From: Bdellovibrionales bacterium
Lineage (GTDB): Bacteria > Bdellovibrionota > Bdellovibrionia > Bdellovibrionales > UBA1609
Assembly (NCBI GenBank): GCA_020435025.1
Contig: JAGRAG010000432.1
Span: 1 to 5,918, forward strand
Length of the DNA stretch: 5,918 nt
Reading direction: 5' to 3'
The translations under genes were made by a program, and so were the position numbers. A model generated the notes under the pieces. That model saw only the letters and a list, made by a program, of their open reading frames with translations, was not told the DNA's origin and did no database searches. The stretch's first letter is position 1, and each line of letters opens with the position of its first letter. Shown here piece by piece: positions 1 to 5,215 of this stretch.

Positions 1-892
1 TTTGTCAGCGATCAATCTAGGAAAATTTGAAAACATTGATGAGTTAGAGGAACTAGGTGACTTAACAGTTCGAGCGCTCGATTCGCTTTTAGACTACCAA
101 AGCTATCCTATCGATGCGGCTTATCGATCGACTATGGATCGTCGACCTTTAGGTGTGGGTGTGATCAACTTTGCTTACTATTTGGCAAAAAACGGTGCGA
201 AGTATTCCGATGGCTCGGGATTGAATCTGACTCATCGAACTTTTGAAGCGTTACAATATTATTTACTAAAAGCGTCGAATCAATTGGCTCGTGAAAAGGG
301 TCCATGTCACCGCTTTCAAGAAACTAAGTATGCAAAAGGTATCATGACCATTGATACTTATAAAAAAGATATTGATCAGATTTGTGATGAGCCCCTTCAT
401 TTAGATTGGGAGTCTCTTCGTAAGGACATTCAGAAAGATGGTCTTCGCAACAGTACCTTGACGGCGCTTATGCCCAGTGAGACTTCGAGCCAAGTTTCTA
501 ATAGCACCAATGGCATTGAGCCGCCACGTGGATACGTCAGTATCAAAGCCAGTAAAGATGGTGTTTTAAAACAGGTGGTTCCTGACTTTGAAAACTTAAA
601 GGACCAATATGAATTGAATTGGCGCATTCCTAATAATGAAGGGTATTTGCAGTTAGTCGGCGTGATGCAAAAATTTGTCGATCAGGCCATTTCTGCAAAC
701 ACAAACTATGATCCGGCTCGCTATCCTGAAGGCAAAGTGCCAATGAAACTGTTGCTGAGTGATTTGTTATTAGCCTATAAATTGGGGCTGAAGACACTTT
801 ATTATCACAACACAATGGATGGTGCGACCGATGAGCATGGTGTGGACGAACCTGAAGATGATGGATGTGCTGGCGGCGCTTGTAAAATTTAA
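1..892 (+). CDS. nrdA: Ribonucleoside-diphosphate reductase class Ia, alpha (large) subunit, C-terminal part
   Basis: Large subunit of aerobic class Ia ribonucleotide reductase, the cytoplasmic enzyme that reduces ribonucleoside diphosphates to deoxyribonucleotides together with NrdB. The gene is cut by the left edge: 296 codons remain of a family length near 760, and the TTG at position 2 is an internal Leu codon, not a start. Aligned from memory with E. coli NrdA, the window begins about two residues after active-site Cys462, so the catalytic cysteines of the barrel lie outside. Numbering within the fragment: the PSETSSQ phosphate-binding loop is at 158-164, followed by NGIEPPRGYVSIKASKDG. 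The Tyr-Tyr pair of the radical-transfer path (E. coli Y730/Y731) is at 267-268. The redox tail CAGGACKI carries Cys289 and Cys294, which shuttle electrons from thioredoxin or glutaredoxin. The tail linker is about two residues shorter than in E. coli. nrdB follows after 72 bases, so co-transcription is likely. Confidence 0.97.
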   Translation, partial: LSAINLGKFENIDELEELGDLTVRALDSLLDYQSYPIDAAYRSTMDRRPLGVGVINFAYYLAKNGAKYSDGSGLNLTHRTFEALQYYLLKASNQLAREKGPCHRFQETKYAKGIMTIDTYKKDIDQICDEPLHLDWESLRKDIQKDGLRNSTLTALMPSETSSQVSNSTNGIEPPRGYVSIKASKDGVLKQVVPDFENLKDQYELNWRIPNNEGYLQLVGVMQKFVDQAISANTNYDPARYPEGKVPMKLLLSDLLLAYKLGLKTLYYHNTMDGATDEHGVDEPEDDGCAGGACKI

Positions 893-910
893 TCGAGACA
901 ATCAAATGGT

Positions 911-933
911 GGGATTTTAAGTTTTAAAATCCC
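911..933 (+). repeat. Perfect 10-bp hairpin between nrdA and nrdB
   Basis: The arm GGGATTTTAA at 911-920 is exactly complementary to TTAAAATCCC at 924-933, with a 3-base GTT loop. It sits 18 bases after the nrdA stop and 31 bases before the nrdB start. No T-run follows (the next bases are TTATAGAAG), so it is not a standard intrinsic terminator. It could stabilise or mark a processing site in the nrdAB transcript, act as a partial attenuator that sets the alpha:beta ratio, or be a protein-binding palindrome. The sequence shows only the pairing; any role is inference. Confidence 0.6.
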
Positions 934-964
934 TTATAGAAGACAGCAGAGAAGGAAAAAGAGT

Positions 965-2095
965 ATGTCGTATACAACATTTAATAAAAACCAAGTGGAC
1001 GCTTTAAAAGAGCCCATGTTTTTTGGCGAAAATGTCAATGTGGCACGGTACGATCAACAAAAGCATCGTATTTTTGAAAATCTTATTGAAAAACAGCTCT
1101 CTTTTTTCTGGCGCCCGGAAGAAGTCGATCTTTCACGAGATCGCAGTGATTATATGGAGATGGAAGAGCACGAACAGCATATCTTTTTAAGCAATTTAAA
1201 GTATCAAACGTTGCTTGATAGCGTGCAAGGGCGCTCTCCCAATATGGCGTTTTTGCCCATCGTCTCTATTCCAGAGCTAGAAACATGGATTGAAACTTGG
1301 TCGGCTAACGAAACGATCCATAGTCGTAGTTACACCCACATTATTCGTAATATTTTACCAGACCCTTCGGTTGTTTTTGATGACATTGTTATTAATGAAG
1401 AGATTAAAAAACGAGCTTCGTCGGTGACGGAGTATTACGATCAATTGATTGAAAAGGTTCAGTATTACAACCTATTCGGTGAGGGCACTCATACGATCAA
1501 TGGTAAAGATGTTAAGGTGACAAAGAGAGAACTAAAAAAGCTTCTTTATTTGACCTTAGCATCGGTAAACATTGTTGAAGGGGTACGTTTTTATGTCAGC
1601 TTTGCTTGCTCCTTTGCCTTTGCAGAGCGGGCGCTGATGGAGGGCAACGCCAAGATCATTAAATTGATTGCCCGTGATGAAGCTTTACATTTAGCTGGGA
1701 CACAGCAGATGTTAAAGATCTTTGCGACGGGGAAAGATGATCCTGAAATGATGGAGATTGCCGACGAATGCGAAGAAGACGTGATCGGCATGTTTAAGGA
1801 AGCGGCTGAACAAGAAAAAGAGTGGGCCAAGTATCTTTTTAAAGATGGGTCGATGATTGGTCTTAATACAGATATTCTTTGTGATTACGTGGAGTACATT
1901 ACGGACAATCGTATGAAAGCGATTAATTTAGAACCTGTTTTTGGCAAAAAGAGTGATCCACTCCCTTGGATGGGGGCATGGCTTAAAAGTGACAATGTCC
2001 AAGTGGCTCCTCAGGAAGCGGAAATCAGTTCTTATTTAGTTGGAGCCATTAAAAACGAAGTCTCCAAAGAAGACTTCACAGACTTCGAACTGTAA
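965..2095 (+). CDS. nrdB: Ribonucleoside-diphosphate reductase class Ia, beta (radical) subunit
   Basis: Small subunit of class Ia ribonucleotide reductase. It houses the di-iron cofactor and the stable tyrosyl radical that is passed to NrdA to start catalysis. It has 376 residues, the same length as E. coli NrdB, so the family landmarks fall at the expected places (numbering includes Met1). Iron ligands are D85, E116, H119, E205, E239 and H242. The radical tyrosine is Y123 within ETIHSRSYTH. Radical-transfer residues are W49 (SFFWRPEE) and C-terminal Y357 (SSYLVG), with D238 preceding E239 in the ARDEALHL motif. All are present, so the enzyme should be a normal tyrosyl-radical type, not a Tyr-less class Ic form. 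The start ATG has GAAGG at 951-955, 9 bases upstream. It lies 72 bases after nrdA in the same direction, as in the usual nrdAB operon. The next gene is convergent, so the operon ends here. No second NrdAB-linked gene (for example a ferredoxin) lies between nrdB and the convergent gene. Confidence 0.98.
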   Translation: MSYTTFNKNQVDALKEPMFFGENVNVARYDQQKHRIFENLIEKQLSFFWRPEEVDLSRDRSDYMEMEEHEQHIFLSNLKYQTLLDSVQGRSPNMAFLPIVSIPELETWIETWSANETIHSRSYTHIIRNILPDPSVVFDDIVINEEIKKRASSVTEYYDQLIEKVQYYNLFGEGTHTINGKDVKVTKRELKKLLYLTLASVNIVEGVRFYVSFACSFAFAERALMEGNAKIIKLIARDEALHLAGTQQMLKIFATGKDDPEMMEIADECEEDVIGMFKEAAEQEKEWAKYLFKDGSMIGLNTDILCDYVEYITDNRMKAINLEPVFGKKSDPLPWMGAWLKSDNVQVAPQEAEISSYLVGAIKNEVSKEDFTDFEL

Positions 2096-2115
2096 ACGTC
2101 ACATAAATCAGGTTG

Positions 2116-2293
2116 CCACTCCTTGCGGAGGAAGTTCTGTTTCTTGTTTATAGATTCTGAACACTCCGCAAAAGGCTCAAACAAGGCGATCGGCAGCGCC
2201 GCTCACTTTGTGAGCATCGCACCGACCGAACTCGCTTTTGCGGAGTGTTCAGAATCTATAAACAAGAAACAGAACTTCCTCCGCAAGGAGTGG
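2116..2293. repeat. 178-base palindromic element with 59-base perfect inverted arms
   Basis: The left arm (2116-2174, beginning CCACTCCTTGCGGAGG and ending CTCCGCAAAAG) is the exact reverse complement of the right arm (2235-2293, ending in GGAGTGG) over all 59 positions. A 60-base centre (2175-2234) separates them. It fills most of the 213-base gap between the convergent ends of nrdB and the methyltransferase gene. No open reading frame is evident. No T-run follows in either direction, so a normal Rho-independent terminator is not supported, although a transcript of either strand would fold into a very long stem that could block read-through or protect 3' ends. No exact target-site duplication is visible. 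The immediate flanks carry only a loosely similar pair, CACATAAATCAGGTT at 2100-2114 and CACAAAATGGTT at 2298-2309. It could be a MITE-like or REP/BIME-like non-autonomous repeat, a bidirectional transcription barrier, or a local inverted duplication. The structure is certain; the identity is unknown. Confidence 0.9.
2175..2234. other. GC-rich structured centre of the palindromic element
   Basis: The 60 bases between the long arms contain 37 G or C (62 percent by count), higher than the surrounding genes appear. They can fold on themselves. GCTCAC (2201-2206) pairs with GTGAGC (2210-2215) around a TTT loop, GCG (2196-2198) pairs with CGC (2218-2220), and CGATCGG (2187-2193) pairs with CCGACCG (2222-2228) with one mismatch. 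Stacked on the 59-bp stem, this gives an almost continuous rod with a short terminal hairpin. Nested symmetry of this kind suits a structured repeat or protein-recognised palindrome better than random spacer. No promoter, tRNA or coding signal is apparent. Confidence 0.6.
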
Positions 2294-2308
2294 TAGACAC
2301 AAAATGGT

Positions 2309-2899
2309 TTAGCTTTTTACGCCTAAGATTTGTGTGACGTGACTGAGGCCGTTATGCCCATCACCTTCATGAATCTCTCGTTCCACTTCGCGAAGAATTT
2401 CAAATTCCAGCCCCAGAAGCTCCGATTTCGCTTTCTGTGCTTTTAACAATAGATCAGGATCCTTTGGGCCTCCTGTACCATAGGGAATTTGATTTGGAGT
2501 GTAGGCTTCAAGAAGAAAGACTCCTTTTGGGTTTAAGCTATCTACAGCTTGGCGGTGAATGCGCTCTCGTAAAGCAGATGGAAGGTGACAAAAGATCGAT
2601 ACGATTCCATCCCATTTTTGTTCAAACAAAGGTGTGTCAGACAAATCGCCGCAAATGTGTTGAACAATCACGTTTTTATCCTGAGCTAATCTCTTGGCTT
2701 TTTCCACTCCTCGTTGCGAGGAATCTATCGCCGTTACATGATAGCCCATCTCGGCCAACCACGTAGAGTTTCTGCCTTCGCCATCGGCAATACAAAGAAC
2801 GTGACCTCCTTTAGGAATGCGCTGCCCTTGTTCTTTCAGAAAGTCATTTGGCTCCGTACCATACATATATTTTTCGTCTTTGTATCTCTCATCCCACAT
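2309..2899 (-). CDS. Class I SAM-dependent methyltransferase (TehB-like), substrate unknown
   Basis: A 196-residue soluble protein with the Rossmann-fold methyltransferase pattern. The N-terminus MWDERYKDEKYMYGTEPNDF matches a common family of small methyltransferases that begin W-D-x-R-Y and Y-x-x-G-x-x-P-N. The SAM-binding motif I is VLCIADGEGRNSTWLA at 34-49, where IADGEG replaces the more usual GCGxG. The acidic residue after the second strand is D59 (VTAIDSS), and GDL at 84-86 is the motif II region. YGTGGPKDPDLL near 140-151 and the closing HEGDGHNGLSHVTQILGV are also family-typical. The substrate cannot be read from the sequence. Related proteins are annotated as TehB-like or thiopurine-like methyltransferases, which is a similarity label only. 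The start ATG has AAAGGG 8 bases upstream on the minus strand. It is convergent with nrdB, separated by the palindromic element, and divergent from the glycosyltransferase gene across 89 bases. Confidence 0.88.
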   Translation of the reverse strand: MWDERYKDEKYMYGTEPNDFLKEQGQRIPKGGHVLCIADGEGRNSTWLAEMGYHVTAIDSSQRGVEKAKRLAQDKNVIVQHICGDLSDTPLFEQKWDGIVSIFCHLPSALRERIHRQAVDSLNPKGVFLLEAYTPNQIPYGTGGPKDPDLLLKAQKAKSELLGLEFEILREVEREIHEGDGHNGLSHVTQILGVKS

Positions 2900-2925
2900 C
2901 CGCTCATCCCTTTATGAATCCCTGG

Positions 2926-2954
2926 TTGAATATTGGAGATATCACAGATAGAAG
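2926..2954 (+). promoter_or_regulatory. Possible sigma70-like promoter for the glycosyltransferase pair
   Basis: In the 89-base divergent gap, TTGAAT (2926-2931) and TAGAAG (2949-2954) are 17 bases apart. Each matches four of six consensus positions. The predicted start would be near 2961, giving a short leader before the ATG at 2989. The match is modest. I found no convincing promoter for the divergent methyltransferase gene in the same gap, although one must lie there or further upstream. Confidence 0.3.
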
Positions 2955-2988
2955 TTAAGGTCTAGGTGAGGGGCCAAAAGGAATCTTT

Positions 2989-3690
2989 ATGAACAAGGAC
3001 AAGTTGAATCTCTCTATAATTGTTCCTTTAGTTTCCCGTAACGAACCTTGGCAGGAGCTTTTAAAACAGTTAGAAAAAGTGAAAAGCCCAAAGGTTTTTG
3101 AAGTGATTTTTGTATTGCCGGATACAGAGGAGCAGGATCTTAGCACGTCCTCTATTACAGAGAGCCGATCCTTTCGATGGGTTCGGGCTCCAAAGGGGCG
3201 TGCGAGCCAAATGAATCGAGGAGCTGAGTTAGCAACGGGTGATTTCTTTTGGTTTTTACATGTTGATAGTTTGCTAATCGAGCCGTGGCAGAGACCCTAT
3301 TTTTTTAATCAAGACGCCCTTTATTACCATGATCTTCGGTTCACCGAAGAACTTCCTATGATGAGAATTAATGAGTGGGGTGTATGGTGGCGGAGTCATT
3401 TACTAAAAATGCCTTTCGGTGATCAGGGTTTTCTTCTATCCCGTGAACTTTTTGAAAAAGTGGGCGGCTATCCGATGGATTGTCGCTATGGAGAGGATCA
3501 TCTTCTGGTGTGGAAAGTTCGACAGCGTGGAGGCGTGATTTTGGCTTTGGGACAATCCCTGCGAACAAGTGCTCGAAAGTATTTGGAAAAGGGGTGGTTT
3601 CTTTTAACGGTCAAGCATCTGTGGCTGACTTATTTGCAAGCAGCTCCTATGCTTTTAGAGATTTTAAAAGTGAAGTGGAGGGTAAAATGA
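2989..3690 (+). CDS. Glycosyltransferase family 2 protein, TIGR04283 type
   Basis: A 233-residue GT-A-fold glycosyltransferase of the family named rSAM/selenodomain-associated transferase 2. The order of motifs fits well: N-terminal strand LSIIVPLVSRNE at 8-19, the family signature GRASQMNRGAELATGD at 70-85, the metal/nucleotide-binding HVDS at 91-94 (usually HADT or similar), FGDQGFLLSRELFEKVGGYP at 143-162, the acidic GED at 168-170, and TSARKYLEKG at 193-202. The C-terminal stretch from about 203 to 227 is hydrophobic and aromatic, perhaps a membrane-associating helix, but it is broken by Lys and His and is not a clear transmembrane segment. Expected role: transfer of a sugar from a nucleotide donor to an unknown acceptor in the cytoplasm. 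AAGGA at 2978-2982, 6 bases before the ATG, supports this start. The stop overlaps the next gene by 4 bases (ATGA), implying translational coupling with the DUF2064 partner. Confidence 0.88.
   Translation: MNKDKLNLSIIVPLVSRNEPWQELLKQLEKVKSPKVFEVIFVLPDTEEQDLSTSSITESRSFRWVRAPKGRASQMNRGAELATGDFFWFLHVDSLLIEPWQRPYFFNQDALYYHDLRFTEELPMMRINEWGVWWRSHLLKMPFGDQGFLLSRELFEKVGGYPMDCRYGEDHLLVWKVRQRGGVILALGQSLRTSARKYLEKGWFLLTVKHLWLTYLQAAPMLLEILKVKWRVK
3677..3682 (+). promoter_or_regulatory. Ribosome binding site fixing the DUF2064 start
   Basis: GGAGGG lies inside the last codons of the preceding glycosyltransferase gene, 4 bases before the ATG at 3687. The same frame is open upstream to an ATG at 3480, but that would add 69 residues overlapping the glycosyltransferase and unlike the family N-terminus. 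This site and the ATGA overlap settle the start at 3687. Confidence 0.8.
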
Positions 3691-4307
3691 GGAAAATAGC
3701 CGTTGTCTCTTTTGTTAAAACTCCAGGCCTTTCTCCGGTGAAAACGCGACTTGCTGCGACGATCGGTAAAGAAAATGCGGAGCGTGTTTTTCAGCACTGC
3801 ATACAAAAAATCGACGAACTACTTACTGAACTGCAGCATATAACGGGCCTTGACACTTTTTGGGCCGTTGCAGAAAAATCGGGATTGGGTCACTCATTGT
3901 GGAGAAATCACTCCACGCTTTTACAGCAAGGACACGGATTAGGTGAACGATTGCATCATATTTATGAACCTCTTAAGAAGGAATATGATGTTGTGTACTT
4001 CATTGGTGCCGACTCTCCTCAGTTAACTGTGTCCCATCTTCGTGATGCAGAAGCCTGTCTTATGAATTCAGAAAGTGACTTTGTCTTTGGTCCCACTCCG
4101 GATGGTGGATTTTATCTTTTTGGCGGCCAAAGACCTTTGCCGAATTCGGTCTGGACGGATGTGACTTATAGCGCTGAAACAACGTTAGACGAAATTTCTA
4201 CGCTCGTTAAGGCTTTTGGCAAAGTGGGTTTTCTTCAGTCAGAATATGACATTGATCTTGTCGAAGATCTTAAAAATTATGATTGGCCTTTCCCATTGAA
4301 CTTTTAA
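3687..4307 (+). CDS. TIGR04282/DUF2064 glycosyltransferase-fold protein
   Basis: A 206-residue protein of the family named rSAM/selenodomain-associated transferase 1 (DUF2064), related in fold to nucleotidyl- and glycosyltransferases. Motifs in order: FVKTPGLSPVKTRLA at 9-23 (the KxPxxGxVKTRL nucleotide-binding loop), QQGHGLGERL at 80-89, FIGADSPQL at 105-113 with the metal-binding Asp, FGPTPDGGFYLFG at 134-146, and YDIDLVEDL at 187-195. The family commonly runs close to 200 residues, so the protein is complete when begun at the ATGA overlap. Its exact reaction is not established. Genomes often carry it next to a TIGR04283 glycosyltransferase, as here, and often near a radical SAM or selenodomain protein, which is not seen in this window. 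The pair therefore probably handles one sugar-modified product. 45 bases separate it from the downstream dehydrogenase gene, which seems to have its own promoter. Confidence 0.87.
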   Translation: MRKIAVVSFVKTPGLSPVKTRLAATIGKENAERVFQHCIQKIDELLTELQHITGLDTFWAVAEKSGLGHSLWRNHSTLLQQGHGLGERLHHIYEPLKKEYDVVYFIGADSPQLTVSHLRDAEACLMNSESDFVFGPTPDGGFYLFGGQRPLPNSVWTDVTYSAETTLDEISTLVKAFGKVGFLQSEYDIDLVEDLKNYDWPFPLNF

Positions 4308-4324
4308 GAAGGTGGCGTTATAAA
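4296..4324 (+). promoter_or_regulatory. Probable sigma70-like promoter for the dehydrogenase-hydratase pair
   Basis: TTGAAC (4296-4301), in the last codons of the DUF2064 gene, and TATAAA (4319-4324) are separated by the ideal 17 bases. The -35 box matches four of six consensus positions and the -10 box five of six. Transcription would begin near 4331, leaving a leader of about 20 bases that includes the ribosome binding site AGGGGAG at 4340-4346. This would let the acyl-CoA genes be expressed apart from the glycosyltransferases. No operator-like palindrome is evident beside it. Confidence 0.5.
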
Positions 4325-4352
4325 AAAACGTCTATTTTCAGGGGAGAACAGC

Positions 4353-5207
4353 ATGTCATTTAATAAAGTGGGCGTCGTTGGCGCTGGTCAGATGGGCAAT
4401 GGAATTGCGCAAGTCATCTCAATGAAAGGTGTCGAAGTGGTGATGATGGATGTTTCTGAATCGGCGCTTGAAAGAGGTTTGGCTACGATTGTAAAAAGTT
4501 GCGACCGATTGATTTCAAAAGAGAAGCTGACTGCTGATGAAAAAGAGGCGACTTTATCTCGAATTGTGGCCACTACTAATATGAAAGATTTCAGTGACTG
4601 TGATTTGGTTATTGAGGCAGCGACGGAGAACGTGGACCTCAAAATGAAGATTTTTGCGGATCTGGATAATATCTGCTCTCCTAAAACTTTGCTGGCTTCT
4701 AACACGTCTTCGATTTCTATTACAAAAATGGCCGGAGTCACTAAGCGTCCAGAGTTAGTCGCCGGTGTTCATTTTATGAACCCAGTGCCTTTGATGAAAT
4801 TGGTTGAAGGGATTCGCGGGCTGCAAACAAGTGATGAGACTTTTGGAAGGTTGGGTGCCTTTGCAGAATTTTTAGGAAAAACTTGGGTCGAAGCACGTGA
4901 TATGCCAGGATTTGTCGTCAATCGTATTTTAATGCCGATGATCAACGAAGCTATCTACACCCTTCATGAAGGTATTGCTGGAGTGGAGGATATTGATGCA
5001 GCTATGAAGCTTGGAACGAATCAGCCTATGGGTCCTTTAACGTTAGCTGATTTTATAGGTCTTGATACTTGTCTTTCCATTATGCAGGTGCTGCATGAGG
5101 GGTTAGGAGACTCTAAGTATCGACCTTGTCCGCTTTTAGTAAAATATGTCGAAGCCGGATGGCTAGGTAGAAAGTCAGGTCGAGGTTTTTATAACTACGG
5201 GGAATAG
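4353..5207 (+). CDS. hbd: 3-hydroxybutyryl-CoA dehydrogenase
   Basis: A 284-residue cytoplasmic enzyme that interconverts (S)-3-hydroxybutyryl-CoA and acetoacetyl-CoA with NAD(P)(H). The N-terminal Rossmann domain has VGVVGAGQMGNGIAQ with G10-x-G12-x-x-G15, and D33 at the end of the second strand points to NAD(H) preference. Catalytic residues can be placed by the family pattern: S119 in SNTSS, H140 in VHFMNPVPLMKLVE, E152 in the same segment, and N190 in PGFVVNRI. The C-terminal domain has the typical QPMGPLTLADFIGLD (224-238) and ends GRKSGRGFYNYGE, so the protein is a complete stand-alone dehydrogenase, not a FadB-type fusion. AGGGGAG 6 bases before the ATG supports the start. The enoyl-CoA hydratase gene begins 8 bases after its stop, and the two enzymes catalyse consecutive steps. 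The pathway direction (fatty acid or amino acid breakdown, polyhydroxybutyrate-linked, or butyrate-type) cannot be told from these two genes. Confidence 0.95.
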   Translation: MSFNKVGVVGAGQMGNGIAQVISMKGVEVVMMDVSESALERGLATIVKSCDRLISKEKLTADEKEATLSRIVATTNMKDFSDCDLVIEAATENVDLKMKIFADLDNICSPKTLLASNTSSISITKMAGVTKRPELVAGVHFMNPVPLMKLVEGIRGLQTSDETFGRLGAFAEFLGKTWVEARDMPGFVVNRILMPMINEAIYTLHEGIAGVEDIDAAMKLGTNQPMGPLTLADFIGLDTCLSIMQVLHEGLGDSKYRPCPLLVKYVEAGWLGRKSGRGFYNYGE

Positions 5208-5215
5208 GATTTAAA

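Noticed and set aside
2..4. TTG at the left edge as a true start codon.
   Set aside because: The following residues align with the interior of NrdA just after the active-site Cys, so the frame continues from outside the window.
935..940. TATAGA as a -10 box for a separate nrdB promoter.
   Set aside because: No acceptable -35 sequence lies about 17 bases upstream, and the box sits directly after the spacer hairpin.
1591..1830. Minus-strand 79-codon frame within nrdB.
   Set aside because: It is the shadow of a highly conserved nrdB segment containing the iron ligands; its Ser/Ala/Ile-rich translation shows no domain.
2056..2087. Alternative hairpins at the end of nrdB: CGAAGTCT at 2056-2063 can pair with 2080-2087, or its GAAGTCT part with AGACTTC at 2071-2077.
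   Set aside because: It lies in conserved C-terminal coding sequence where repeated Glu/Asp/Phe/Val/Ser codons easily produce such matches. No T-run follows, and the real structure is the palindrome downstream.
2116..2293. Standard intrinsic terminator for nrdB or the methyltransferase gene.
   Set aside because: There is no run of T after the stem in either direction, and the 59-base arms with a 60-base centre are much larger than a terminator hairpin. It is recorded instead as an unidentified palindromic element.
2437..2917. Plus-strand reading frames opposite the methyltransferase gene.
   Set aside because: They lie antisense to a protein with clear methyltransferase motifs, show no recognisable domain themselves, and one overlaps the other.
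3480..3686. A longer DUF2064 protein starting at the ATG at 3480, giving 275 residues.
   Set aside because: The extra 69 residues overlap the well-supported glycosyltransferase in another frame and do not resemble the family N-terminus. The internal ATG at 3687 has a strong GGAGGG and the usual ATGA coupling.
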